A stretch of 22,131 nt of DNA from Candidatus Thorarchaeota archaeon SMTZ1-83. GTDB taxonomy: Archaea; Asgardarchaeota; Thorarchaeia; Thorarchaeales; Thorarchaeaceae. The position numbers were made by a program, and so were the translations under genes. The DNA lies in NCBI GenBank assembly GCA_001563325.1, contig LRSK01000131.1, positions 1 to 22,131 of the forward strand. The letters are read 5' to 3'. Under the pieces are notes generated by a model. The model was not told where the DNA came from, did no database searches, and saw only the letters and a program-made list of their open reading frames with translations. Positions 1-8,095 of the stretch are shown piece after piece. The first letter of the stretch is position 1, and every line of letters starts with the position of its first letter.

Positions 1-786
1 ATTGCTGGTGGAGAGCCGTTTATGCGAAAGAAGTTTCTGGGCATCACCAAGGACTTCCCGGAGATACTTTTCCTGGTCTTTACCAACGGATTACTCATCG
101 ATAAAACCATACTCAGTGAACTGAGCAAGCAGAAGAATGTCATTCCGCTCATCAGCCTTGAAGGCTACGAAGAAGAGACTGATCTGAGGAGAGGAGAAGG
201 AGTGTACGGCCGTTTGGAGGAGATAATTGGAAGAGTCAGGAGTAGAGGGATCTTCTTCGGCACTTCCCTCACCGTAACGAGATCAACGTTCAGGGCTCTC
301 ACAGATGAACGATTCGTGCAGAATTTGGTTGATGAAAGGTGTAAGTTCTTTCTCTTTCTTGAATACACGCCGATAATGGAAGGGACCGAGGACCTGGTAC
401 TCACAGGTGAACAGAGAGAACGGTTGATGCTCCTGATGGATGCATTTCACTCGCGATGGCCGGCACTGTTCATCGCAGTTCCAGGCCACGAGGCCGCAGT
501 TGGCGGATGTCTGGCTGCTGGGCGAGGATTCGTACACATCAGCGCAGAGGGTGATCTCGAGCCATGCCCCTTCGCGCCGTTCTCCGACACGAATTTGAGG
601 GACTCATCGCTGAAAGAGGCGCTCGGGTCAGACTTGCTGAAAGTGCTTCGTCAACACCCTGAACAGCTGCGGATAACGGATGGTGGCTGTTGCTTATGGA
701 AGAGGCGCGAATGGGTGAAGTCCTTGCTTCGCGAGAGGACGAAACGGAAAGACATAGCGGAAATGCGGAGAGAGAGGGGAGCTTGA
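1..786 (+). CDS. Radical SAM/SPASM-type protein, 3' part (5' truncated by window)
   Basis: The reading frame is open from base 1 and begins IAGGEPFMRK. GGEPF is the conserved radical SAM GGE motif that helps bind S-adenosylmethionine, so the CxxxCxxC iron-sulfur motif must lie upstream of the window. The ATG at 22 is internal and is not a start. The visible 261 residues contain the later half of the TIM-barrel, then a SPASM-like C-terminal part with GRGFVHISAEGDLEPCPF and a further cysteine pair in DGGCCLWK that could bind an auxiliary cluster. The family modifies peptides or acts in cofactor pathways, but the substrate cannot be told from this fragment. No precursor peptide is visible downstream. 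The family call is firm; the specific role is unknown. Confidence 0.85.
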   Translation: MAGGEPFMRKKFLGITKDFPEILFLVFTNGLLIDKTILSELSKQKNVIPLISLEGYEEETDLRRGEGVYGRLEEIIGRVRSRGIFFGTSLTVTRSTFRALTDERFVQNLVDERCKFFLFLEYTPIMEGTEDLVLTGEQRERLMLLMDAFHSRWPALFIAVPGHEAAVGGCLAAGRGFVHISAEGDLEPCPFAPFSDTNLRDSSLKEALGSDLLKVLRQHPEQLRITDGGCCLWKRREWVKSLLRERTKRKDIAEMRRERGA

Positions 787-847
787 GACCAGAAGTAGGC
801 GAATGCCCCTCGGAGATTATCCTTATTGTGTATTCTTCAGCAGACGG

Positions 848-899
848 CTCCGGTTGACAAGGTCCATATTGAGTAATTAGACTGTCGTATGAACCGGAG
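848..899 (+). promoter_or_regulatory. Candidate sigma-70 promoter bracketed by an 8-bp inverted repeat
   Basis: TTGACA at 854-859 and TAGACT at 878-883 are separated by 18 bp. CTCCGGTT at 848-855 is the exact reverse complement of AACCGGAG at 892-899, so one arm overlaps the -35 box and the other lies at the expected transcription start. This fits an operator around a promoter for the DUF3795/GNAT genes. The -10 box matches only 4 of 6 bases. Confidence 0.35.
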
Positions 900-1075
900 T
901 CAAGGGCCACGGAGTGGGCGCCAGCGACATACATCGTGTCATGTGCTGAACCAGCCTGCGCCGATGGCGTGTGCGGGCAGTAGCCAAGCCGGCACGTGCG
1001 GGAGAACGAGAGAAGAGCGTGTGAACGGTGAGACCGGGAAAAGACGAATAACGGTCAGTATCGTCTGTTTCTGAA

Positions 1076-1531
1076 ATGGAGAGGAAGAAGGAACTGCTTG
1101 CATATTGCGGGATCTACTGTGGTGATTGTCTGGGGTATACCGGTGTGATCGCCGATGCCTCCCGGAACCTGAAGAGAGTGGTAGATAGATACAGGTTCGA
1201 GAAGACCGCCAAAGGCGTCTTTCCTGATGAACTCAAAGGATACGAGAGATTCTATGCGATGGTCACATTTATGAGCGAGCTCCGATGCCCTGGAAGGTGC
1301 AGGGAAGTGGAGGACACGGATACATCCTGTGAGGTGAGAAAATGTTGCAGAAAGAGAGAATTCCACGGGTGCTATGAGTGCGATGATTTTGAAGTCTGCG
1401 AAAAACTGAGGTCATTGATGGGTGGGGTCCATACGGAGGCCTGCATCAGGAACCTGAAAGCGATTAGAGAAATGGGGCTCGAGGCCTGGCTGGCCAAGGG
1501 CGAATCAATTATGTATTGGGATATGGTATGA
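1076..1531 (+). CDS. DUF3795 family cysteine-rich protein
   Basis: This 151-residue protein starts YCGIYCGDC (Cys11, Cys15, Cys18) and continues with a second cysteine cluster, SELRCPGRC, CEVRKCC and GCYECDDFEVCEKL, then the ACIRNLKAIREMGLEAWL tail. This is the standard layout of DUF3795, whose members are thought to bind metal or an iron-sulfur cluster; no reaction is established. Length is normal for the family. There is no clear ribosome binding site at the ATG, but an in-frame stop (TAA at 1049) with no other usual start codon between leaves little choice. Its stop overlaps the next start (ATGA at 1528-1531), so it is translationally coupled to the GNAT-YoaP gene. Confidence 0.85.
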   Translation: MERKKELLAYCGIYCGDCLGYTGVIADASRNLKRVVDRYRFEKTAKGVFPDELKGYERFYAMVTFMSELRCPGRCREVEDTDTSCEVRKCCRKREFHGCYECDDFEVCEKLRSLMGGVHTEACIRNLKAIREMGLEAWLAKGESIMYWDMV

Positions 1532-2295
1532 GCATGAAGACCAGAATCGTGCGTGTAGACGGAGAAACAATTTGTCAGCACAAGCCTACATGTTTCCTCA
1601 ATCCCCAAAATGTAGGGTATCAAATGAAGCTTGAGTGGCTCAAGCAGCGATTTGCCGAGGGCCTGCGAATCAAGCTGTTGTATCCGGAGGAAGAAGGCAA
1701 ATGCATCGGGTTCATCGAATACCTACCGGGAGAGTATGCGTGGAGAGCTGTCGATGCGAGGGGATACATGTTCATACACTGCATATGGATTTCTCCAAAC
1801 AAATACAAGAGAGAGGGATACGGTTCGCTCCTGGTCAGAGAGTGCGTCGAGGATGCCGAAGAGAATGGGAAATATGGTGTTGCCGTGCTCACAAGTGAGG
1901 GTTCGTTTATGGCGGGCAAAGATCTTTTTCTGAAGAGTGGATTTGAGCCTGTGGCGAAGGACAAACCATCATTCGAACTGATGGTGAGATCGCTGAACAA
2001 AGGTCCTTTGCCGAAGTTCAGGGATTACGAAGGGCAACTGAGCAGGTATCAGGGGCTTCACATCATCTATGCAAATCAATGCCCGTGGGTGGCCCGCTCC
2101 ATCAAGGATCTCGAGGAAATCGGAGCCAAGGAAGGGTTGAAACTGACAGTGACTGAACTGAAGACCGCAGAAGAGGCGCAAAACGCTCCGTCACTGTATG
2201 CTACATTCAACCTGGTCTACAACGGAAGACTCCTCGCAGACCATTATATCTCAAAGACACGATTTCTCAACATCATCAAGAAAGAGCTCAAATAA
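1528..2295 (+). CDS. GNAT acetyltransferase with C-terminal YoaP domain
   Basis: The protein is 255 residues from the ATG at 1528, which overlaps the previous stop as ATGA; an ATG at 1534 is an alternative. The GNAT domain covers about residues 30-150, with the acetyl-CoA pyrophosphate-loop motif KREGYGSL at 94-101. About residues 167-253 match the YoaP domain, a thioredoxin-like fold found after GNAT domains, containing HIIYANQCPWV with Cys185. The family transfers an acetyl group from acetyl-CoA to an unknown substrate. Overlap with a cysteine-rich DUF3795 gene and the redox-like fold suggest a thiol- or metal-related role, which is inference only. Confidence 0.85.
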   Translation: MSMKTRIVRVDGETICQHKPTCFLNPQNVGYQMKLEWLKQRFAEGLRIKLLYPEEEGKCIGFIEYLPGEYAWRAVDARGYMFIHCIWISPNKYKREGYGSLLVRECVEDAEENGKYGVAVLTSEGSFMAGKDLFLKSGFEPVAKDKPSFELMVRSLNKGPLPKFRDYEGQLSRYQGLHIIYANQCPWVARSIKDLEEIGAKEGLKLTVTELKTAEEAQNAPSLYATFNLVYNGRLLADHYISKTRFLNIIKKELK

Positions 2296-2301
2296 GCAGA
2301 A

Positions 2302-2334
2302 GCAAAAAAGGGGACGGTTCTATTTTTCGCCCCC
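2302..2334 (+). repeat. REP-like element, GGGGACGGTTCT type
   Basis: An A-run leads into GGGGACGGTTCTATTTTTCG and a closing CCCC, so a short GGGG/CCCC stem can form. From memory, closely similar stretches are common in deltaproteobacterial and candidate-phylum genomes near REP-associated (IS200-like) transposase genes. No transposase is present here, so this would be a dispersed copy. It lies 7 bases after the GNAT-YoaP stop and could also help end transcription. Only one copy is visible in the window. Confidence 0.45.
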
Positions 2335-2444
2335 TCATTCCCCCGGGTCAGCGTATCAACAGATTCAGCTGATCGTGAACGCGTGCTCGTCGTAGCGGTA
2401 GCAGCTGAGACTTTCCGTGGGCGTGCGCGAACGCGTGGTGGCAG

Positions 2445-2473
2445 TTGACAGCCCGGACCGAGCCTGGTATCCT
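2445..2473 (+). promoter_or_regulatory. Sigma-70-type promoter of the kinase/activator operon
   Basis: TTGACA (2445-2450) and TATCCT (2468-2473) are separated by exactly 17 bp. The -35 box is perfect and the -10 box matches 4 of 6. Transcription would start near 2480, giving a leader of about 180 bases. This would give the signalling pair housekeeping transcription. Confidence 0.55.
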
Positions 2474-2484
2474 GAATTGTGGGT

Positions 2485-2527
2485 CGCTGCAACTCATAGG
2501 GGCACAACCTTGGGTTGCTCTACAGCG
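2485..2527 (+). promoter_or_regulatory. Possible folded leader of the kinase mRNA
   Basis: CGCTG at 2485-2489 can pair with CAGCG at 2523-2527. Inside it, CAACC at 2505-2509 can pair with GGTTG at 2513-2517. The structure would sit within the first 50 bases of the predicted transcript. No known riboswitch class was recognised and chance folding is possible. Confidence 0.25.
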
Positions 2528-2658
2528 GAAGTCGGAGTATCAGGTCGCTGGGTGTTAGGCAACGCGCAGTTTCCTTGCTCTGGGCGATCTGCTTGTGAGG
2601 ATGATTGCTGGTAGTGCCATCTACTGTATCGAAGGTACCGTGGTCTATCAAGGCGCTC

Positions 2659-5600
2659 ATGACGATCGTGAATGAGATATTTGCCCACTACAAAATTGTG
2701 AGGGAGTTGGGCAGAGGAGGTATGGCCACAGTATATGAAGCTGTGGACGTCGCGAACCAGAAACCAGTGGCTCTGAAGATGCTATTCCGGCATCTGTCAT
2801 CCGATCAGGCCATCCGTACACGATTTCTCAGGGAGGCGAAGGCGGGGATGATCCTGAATCACCCTGGGATTGTCAAAGTGTATGAGGTTGGGGAAGAGAA
2901 GGCACAGCCTTTCATTGCAATGGAGTTGGTGGAGGGGAAAACCCTGGATGAGCTGATGAGAGATGAGGGTCTCTGTATTGAGAGGATAGTCGACATTGGC
3001 GCTAAGGTCGCGGATGCTCTCATTGCTGCTCACGCCGAGAAGATCGTCCACCGTGACATTAAGCCTCGGAACATCATGGTGAGCGATGGCGACGTCAAAG
3101 TGATGGACTTTGGGTTGGTGAAAATCCTGGATTCCCCGGCGATAACTGAGAAGTACGAGATCGTTGGGACCCTCCATTACATGTCTCCCCAGCAGGCGAT
3201 CGGGATTGAGACCGATGAACGAAGTGACATCTTCTCTCTCGGGGTAGTACTCTACCAATTGCTCACCGGCAGCCTACCCTACGAAGGGGATCATCCTGGT
3301 GCACTTATCCACTCGATACTCTATTCTGATCCATCGAGAATGGACGAGCTGAGGTCGGGAATTCCTCCTGAACTTGAGCAGGTGGTGTTCAAAGCCCTTC
3401 AGAAACAACCTCAGGACCGGTATCGAAGCGCAGCGGAGTTCAAATCTGACCTGGAGGGTGTGAGAGGGATGTTGAGAGGGAAAACCGTCACCCTCACTGC
3501 AGGGGAAGAGGTGTTTGAACAGTCTGTTCGGGGCATCTACTCCGGCTTTGTCGGAAGAAAGCAGGAACTGAGGGTGCTTGAGAATCATTTTCGAGAGATG
3601 CTGAAAGGGCAAGGTTCGACAGTGCTTGTCACTGGGGAAGCAGGAATTGGGAAATCTCGGCTTGTGTGGGAACTGGGGAGAGAGGCGAAAAAAGAGAGGG
3701 CACGGTACATGGTAGCCAGGTGCTTTCTTGGACCGGAGGGCGTCCCTTACCAACCTATTCTTGAGGTGGTCCATTCTTACCTCGAACTCAAGGGAGCAAA
3801 AGATAGCGTGAAACTCTACGACTTCATTGAGAAAAAAGCTCCGCACCTCGCCCAGAGGAAGGAAGTAGTGGAAGCCCTTCTTATGAGAAGGGAGAAGGAA
3901 GCTTCATTGATTAGCAGAGAACAGGTCTGGGACACAATAGTGGAACTCCTGAAAGTGATGTCGCGTGATAGGCCTATAGTACTCCATATTGATGATCTCC
4001 ACTGGGCCGATCTCCCCACGCTCAACCTTCTAGCCTATCTCACGAGGAGAATTCGACAAGAGAGGGTGCTCATCGTGGGTACATATCGACCGGAAGAGTT
4101 GACAGAGGGGCCTAGACCTCATCGACTGCTGCCGTTGCTTGAGAGAATGGGAAAAGAAGGACTCTATGAAGAGATTCGCCTGGAGAGACTGGACGAGGAG
4201 GGGACTCGAGGTGTGACGTACTCAGTCTTCCCTCGCTCTGAGTTCTCCGAGAGCTTCATTCACCTGATATATAAGGAAACCGAGGGGAATCCCCTGTTTG
4301 TGTTGGAGATTCTGCAGCTACTTCAGAAGGAGGGAGTCATATATGAGGAAGAGAGGGGATGGAGACTGAGCACGGAAGTGAGGGAAGTAGCTGTTCCCAG
4401 CAAGGTGAGTGAGGTGATTGTCAATCGATTGAAGAAACTTGATCCTGAGGAGAAAATACTTGTTGAGGTCGCGTCGGTCGAGGGCAGGTCCTTCCACTCC
4501 GACACTCTCTGCGCGTGCCTGGGTCTCCCGCGACTGAAAGTGCTTCTGACCTTGCAGGACCTGGAGCAATCCCATCATCTGATCTACGCGTCAGAGAAAG
4601 AGTACCGTTTTGACCACGGGAAGATCAGGGAAGTGATCTACGATAGACTGATGCCGGAGCTGAAGAAAGAATATCACAAGCGCATCGGAGAGCACTTCAG
4701 AGTGACCTTCGGAGAGCGAGAAGAATATTCAGGGAAGATTGCATATCACTTGATGGAGGCGGACGAACAGGGAGAAGCGCTGCCATATCTCGTCAAGGCC
4801 GGTGAACACGCCAAAAGGCTGTTTGCGAATGAGGAGGCAATTGGGTATTTCGACAAAGGCATTGACCTGGTGGAACAGCGCCTGAATCGGGATCGAACTC
4901 GAGACCTCCTGCAAGCGAAACTCACCTTTCTCAGAGGAAAGGCTGATGTGCAGGAACTGATTGGCAGGTACGATGAGGCTCGAGGCAACTATGAAGAACT
5001 GGCGAGTCTGGCTCAGGAACTGGATGACCAGCGCGAGCGTGCCTATGGTATCTTTATGGAGGGAGTGGCTTTCAGAAAGGAGGGGAAGTACCGACGTGCC
5101 CTTGAGTGCCATGCACAAGCCTTGGAAATCCAGAGACGGGTCGGGGACACGCTTGGACAGGCTAAGACGCTCAACTGTATCGGGAACGCCCTTTACTACT
5201 CCGGTGAGTACGAAGAGGCTCTCAGTAACTACTTTCAGTCTCTTAGGATTCAGAAGGAGATAGGGAATACGCTTGGGGTGGGGAACGCGCTCAACAACAT
5301 CGGAAATGTTCACTACGATCGTGGTGAGTATGATGAAGCACTGAGCTATCATAGTGAATCCCTCAGCATTCAGAGACAGATGGGGAGTAAGCTTGGAGAG
5401 GGCAATGGGCTCAACAACATCGGAAATGTTCACTACGATCGCGGTGAGTACGAGGATGCACTTAGATGTTATGCACAATCTCTCACGATTCAAAGGCAGA
5501 TAGGCAATAAGCTCGGGGAGGGTGATGCACTCAGTAACCTTGCGCAGGTCCACTATGATCGTGCGGAGTACCAGGATGCACTACACTGCTATGAAGAATC

Positions 5601-6339
5601 CCTTAGCATTCACCGGCAGATTGGTCACGAAGACGGCGAGTGGGAATCGCAGCACCGTCTATCCAGACTCTGGTTAGAGATGGGTGACCGGAAGAAAACA
5701 CTGGAAAAGCTTGAAGAAACTATCAGAATTTCGAAAACCATCGGGACGAGGCAACGGCGGGTATGGTCCCATATCGATTCAGGACTGGCGAAGTTCATTC
5801 GGGGTGCTCACGAGGACGCGCTGCTGGACGTTCAGCAAGCTCTGGTTGTTGCCAAGGAGACGAAAGAAATAGGTGCAATCATGGAGGGGCTCAGGGTGGA
5901 GACACAGATTGAAAATGCGAGTGGTCACACTCTTCAGGCCCTTCAGCACGCGCAAGAAGCACTCAGTTTGGCTATGGAGAAAGAGAGAAAACCAGATGTG
6001 GCTCAGACACGACTTCTGCTTGCCTGGGTCTACCTGTTGAAGGGCGATCTGGCTGAGGCAGAGGATCATGCGAGACAGGTGGTCGACATTGCCGGCGCTT
6101 GTGGAATGAGAGAACATCTGCGGCAGGCGTGCCATTACTTGGGCAAGATCTTCCTCATGGAAAAAGACTACTCCGCTGCGAGGAAGGAATTGGAGAGGGC
6201 CGAGGACATAGTGGAGACGATTTCGTCGAATCTCAGTGAAGAATTGAGGAAAACATATTGTGCGAAGGCTGAGTTGACAGAATTGCGTAAAGATCTGAAA
6301 ATCAGCACAAGCAAGTCCAGGCGAAGGAGTCGATCATGA
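2659..6339 (+). CDS. Ser/Thr protein kinase with STAND-like ATPase and TPR repeats
   Basis: The protein is 1226 residues from the ATG at 2659. An upstream TTG at 2605 is rejected because the kinase fold starts right after the ATG. The kinase domain (about 11-270) has glycine loop GRGGMATV (18-25), Lys40, catalytic HRD (131-133) and DFG (150-152), so it should be active; the APE-like site reads SPQQ, common in bacterial Hanks kinases. An AAA/STAND-type ATPase follows, with Walker A GEAGIGKS (326-333) and Walker B VLHIDDLHWAD around 445. The C-terminal half, from about residue 795, is TPR repeats, including five 40-residue units. No membrane helix is seen, so it is probably cytosolic. Its stop overlaps the next start, tying it to the sigma-54 activator, a likely partner or substrate. 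The TPRs and ATPase probably sense a protein or ligand; the signal is unknown. Confidence 0.9.
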   Translation: MTIVNEIFAHYKIVRELGRGGMATVYEAVDVANQKPVALKMLFRHLSSDQAIRTRFLREAKAGMILNHPGIVKVYEVGEEKAQPFIAMELVEGKTLDELMRDEGLCIERIVDIGAKVADALIAAHAEKIVHRDIKPRNIMVSDGDVKVMDFGLVKILDSPAITEKYEIVGTLHYMSPQQAIGIETDERSDIFSLGVVLYQLLTGSLPYEGDHPGALIHSILYSDPSRMDELRSGIPPELEQVVFKALQKQPQDRYRSAAEFKSDLEGVRGMLRGKTVTLTAGEEVFEQSVRGIYSGFVGRKQELRVLENHFREMLKGQGSTVLVTGEAGIGKSRLVWELGREAKKERARYMVARCFLGPEGVPYQPILEVVHSYLELKGAKDSVKLYDFIEKKAPHLAQRKEVVEALLMRREKEASLISREQVWDTIVELLKVMSRDRPIVLHIDDLHWADLPTLNLLAYLTRRIRQERVLIVGTYRPEELTEGPRPHRLLPLLERMGKEGLYEEIRLERLDEEGTRGVTYSVFPRSEFSESFIHLIYKETEGNPLFVLEILQLLQKEGVIYEEERGWRLSTEVREVAVPSKVSEVIVNRLKKLDPEEKILVEVASVEGRSFHSDTLCACLGLPRLKVLLTLQDLEQSHHLIYASEKEYRFDHGKIREVIYDRLMPELKKEYHKRIGEHFRVTFGEREEYSGKIAYHLMEADEQGEALPYLVKAGEHAKRLFANEEAIGYFDKGIDLVEQRLNRDRTRDLLQAKLTFLRGKADVQELIGRYDEARGNYEELASLAQELDDQRERAYGIFMEGVAFRKEGKYRRALECHAQALEIQRRVGDTLGQAKTLNCIGNALYYSGEYEEALSNYFQSLRIQKEIGNTLGVGNALNNIGNVHYDRGEYDEALSYHSESLSIQRQMGSKLGEGNGLNNIGNVHYDRGEYEDALRCYAQSLTIQRQIGNKLGEGDALSNLAQVHYDRAEYQDALHCYEESLSIHRQIGHEDGEWESQHRLSRLWLEMGDRKKTLEKLEETIRISKTIGTRQRRVWSHIDSGLAKFIRGAHEDALLDVQQALVVAKETKEIGAIMEGLRVETQIENASGHTLQALQHAQEALSLAMEKERKPDVAQTRLLLAWVYLLKGDLAEAEDHARQVVDIAGACGMREHLRQACHYLGKIFLMEKDYSAARKELERAEDIVETISSNLSEELRKTYCAKAELTELRKDLKISTSKSRRRSRS
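5041..5640 (+). repeat. Five tandem 120-bp TPR-coding units
   Basis: Units start at 5041, 5161, 5281, 5401 and 5521, each coding 40 residues with a G-E-Y-x-x-A-L core and ending in I-Q-R-Q-x-G-like sequence. Units at 5281 and 5401 share an identical 33-base stretch (5289-5321 and 5409-5441), so these two are recent duplicates or have been homogenised. Unit 5521 is more diverged. Confidence 0.85.
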
Positions 6340-7889
6340 AGGATCTCAGCTCAAACTCCGGTCAGACTGGTCATGAGAGCCGAGGGTTCACACTTCCTTA
6401 CGACCGATTGATGGCCCTCTTCACGGTGAGCCAGAGAATTAATCAGATCGGTGAGTTGCCCAAGCTGCTCGATGAGGTTCTCCATCAAGCTATCACGATC
6501 ATCGGTGCAGAGAGAGGAATGATCATTCTCATAGATGAATTGGGGCAAAGCTATCGCACTGTAGCCTCTGAATCCCTTCAGGAAGAAGATATCGCGTTCA
6601 GCACCAGCATTGTCCAGGCGACACTCAAGAGTAAGAAGACTCTCACGAGCGGTGATCTGCGGTCCGACTCCCGATTTAGGGACGCGGAAAGTGTGAGAGG
6701 GCTTCACATTCTCTCGTTCATCTGTGTGCCTCTCGTTGTACCAGGGCTGAATAGAGCCCTCGGTACTCTGTATGTTGACCAGCGGATCTACGTAAAGACC
6801 TTCGCTGAAGAAGATACACTCATTCTGGAAGCCTTCGCCAATCTGGCGGCCATCGCCATCAGCAACGCGAATCTGATGGAACAACTGGTGAGCGAGAATA
6901 TAGAGCTGCGTCACGAAGTGGCGAAGCGGTACGAATTTCGGGGAGTGATAGGTCAGAGCAAAGCCATGCAGAAAGTGTTCCGTGACATGAAGCAGATCTT
7001 GAACGATGATTGCACAGTTCTCATCACTGGCGAATCTGGAAGTGGGAAGGAGGTCGTCGCCAAAGCGATCCACTACAATGGAAACAGAAAGGAAAGGCCT
7101 TTCCTGGCAATCAATTGCGGAGCCTTACCCGAAACTCTTCTGGAAGCCGAGCTTTTCGGGAGCGTCAGAGGAGCGTTCACAGGTGCTGTGGACAAACAGG
7201 GACTGTTTCAGGCTGCCGAAGGGGGTACGCTCTTCTTGGATGAGATTCATCATACGAGTGAAGCAATGCAGATCAAGCTCCTGCGGGTCCTGCAGGACAA
7301 AGAAATCCGAAGGGTAGGGGGGATCAAGTCCATCAGGGTCAACGTTCGACTGATCTGCGCGACAAACGAAGACTTAAGGACTGCAATTCAGGAAGGACAT
7401 CTCCGCCAGGATTTCTACTATCGTATCAATGTGGTGACCATAGACATACCTCCGTTGAGGGAGCGACGGGAAGACATTTCAGTACTTGCTCACCATTTTC
7501 TGGAGAAGTATACTGAGGAAAAGGGAAAGCACTTTCGAGGGTTCGATACCAGAGCACTGGATGCGTTGGTGAACTTCGATTGGACTGAGAACAATGTGCG
7601 TGAGCTGGAAAACGAGATCGAACGCGTCGTCATCTTTGCCAAGGATGGAGGCGCAATCAAGCTTAGAGACTTATCCGAGAAACTGACGGTTCGTCTTCCT
7701 GCCTCGAGAATGATAAGTGGCTTCTTTGCTGATGAGGGACGACCATTGACCTATGAGGAGTTCGAGACGAAATACATCCGCTTCATTCTCTCTCAGGTGT
7801 CTGGTAACAAGGCAAAGGCAGCCAAGATCATGGGCATCCCTCGCTCGACGCTTAGGGGAAAGATGAGGAAGTTGGGCTTGAACCATTAG
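6336..7889 (+). CDS. Sigma-54-dependent transcriptional activator with GAF domain
   Basis: This 517-residue bacterial enhancer-binding protein has an N-terminal GAF domain (about 25-185), an AAA+ sigma-54 interaction domain (about 205-430) and a C-terminal Fis-type helix-turn-helix (about 470-517, ending GIPRSTLRGKMRKLGL). Walker A GESGSGKE is at 232-239, the sigma-54-contacting GAFTGA loop at 279-284 and Walker B LFLDEI with Asp302-Glu303, so it should remodel sigma-54 holoenzyme. There is no receiver domain; control is expected through the GAF ligand or the partner kinase. AAGGAG at 6324-6329 lies 6 bases before the ATG, which overlaps the kinase stop as ATGA, so the pair is coupled. Its own DNA target is probably the sigma-54 promoter just downstream. 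Confidence 0.93.
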   Translation: MKDLSSNSGQTGHESRGFTLPYDRLMALFTVSQRINQIGELPKLLDEVLHQAITIIGAERGMIILIDELGQSYRTVASESLQEEDIAFSTSIVQATLKSKKTLTSGDLRSDSRFRDAESVRGLHILSFICVPLVVPGLNRALGTLYVDQRIYVKTFAEEDTLILEAFANLAAIAISNANLMEQLVSENIELRHEVAKRYEFRGVIGQSKAMQKVFRDMKQILNDDCTVLITGESGSGKEVVAKAIHYNGNRKERPFLAINCGALPETLLEAELFGSVRGAFTGAVDKQGLFQAAEGGTLFLDEIHHTSEAMQIKLLRVLQDKEIRRVGGIKSIRVNVRLICATNEDLRTAIQEGHLRQDFYYRINVVTIDIPPLRERREDISVLAHHFLEKYTEEKGKHFRGFDTRALDALVNFDWTENNVRELENEIERVVIFAKDGGAIKLRDLSEKLTVRLPASRMISGFFADEGRPLTYEEFETKYIRFILSQVSGNKAKAAKIMGIPRSTLRGKMRKLGLNH

Positions 7890-7909
7890 AGATGAACCCG
7901 CGGACCACC

Positions 7910-7923
7910 GACCATATTTGACC
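7910..7923. promoter_or_regulatory. Candidate activator-binding site 1 (imperfect copy)
   Basis: GACCATATTTGACC matches the palindrome-like site at 7979-7992 in 11 of 14 bases. It lies 69 bp upstream of that site and about 190 bp before the predicted sigma-54 start. It may be a second upstream activating site for the Fis-type helix-turn-helix of the neighbouring activator. Confidence 0.35.
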
Positions 7924-7978
7924 GTATACAGGTAGTCCTTATCTATGAACGACTTACTGCATTCTTCCGAGTTCAAAA

Positions 7979-7992
7979 GGTCATATGTGACC
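7979..7992. promoter_or_regulatory. Candidate activator-binding site 2 (palindrome)
   Basis: GGTCATATGTGACC has GGTCA/TGACC arms and matches its own reverse complement in 12 of 14 positions. It lies about 114-127 bp upstream of the predicted sigma-54 start, the usual place for a dimeric enhancer-binding protein. Confidence 0.45.
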
Positions 7993-8079
7993 CTTCCACT
8001 CCTTCCCTGAGTCTGAGGTTGCCAGGAAGCCTGTCTTATACCCTTTGAACACCAATGAGTTATGAGAGTCGAGCCGGGA

Positions 8080-8095
8080 TGGCATGGTTCTTGCA
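8080..8095 (+). promoter_or_regulatory. Sigma-54 (-24/-12) promoter
   Basis: TGGCATGGTTCTTGCA matches the sigma-54 consensus TGGCACGN4TTGCA, with GG at 8081-8082 and GC at 8093-8094 separated by exactly 10 bases. Transcription should start near 8106 and run into the small ORF and the beta-helix gene. It lies about 190 bp after a sigma-54 activator gene, which strongly supports function. Confidence 0.72.

Larger units (their letters stand above)
2296..2658. other. Non-coding gap before the kinase gene
   Basis: No credible gene is seen in these 363 bases. A 65-residue open frame at 2417-2614 has no family-like sequence and overlaps the promoter. The gap holds a REP-like element (2302-2334), a sigma-70 promoter (2445-2473) and a leader that can fold into small nested stems (2485-2527). 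Confidence 0.6.

Noticed and set aside
889..1074. 61-residue open frame on the + strand before the DUF3795 gene
   Set aside because: Its start lies inside the inverted repeat and it has no ribosome binding site or family-like sequence.
2554..2560. GTTAGGC resembling an integron attC core site
   Set aside because: No matching RYYYAAC partner at the expected distance and no cassette-like layout.
2417..2614. 65-residue open frame on the + strand before the kinase
   Set aside because: It overlaps the promoter and leader, and shows no start signal or recognisable protein pattern.
4729..5553. 274-residue open frame on the minus strand inside the kinase gene
   Set aside because: It is a shadow of the TPR repeats: its repetitive sequence mirrors the 120-bp units of the sense gene.
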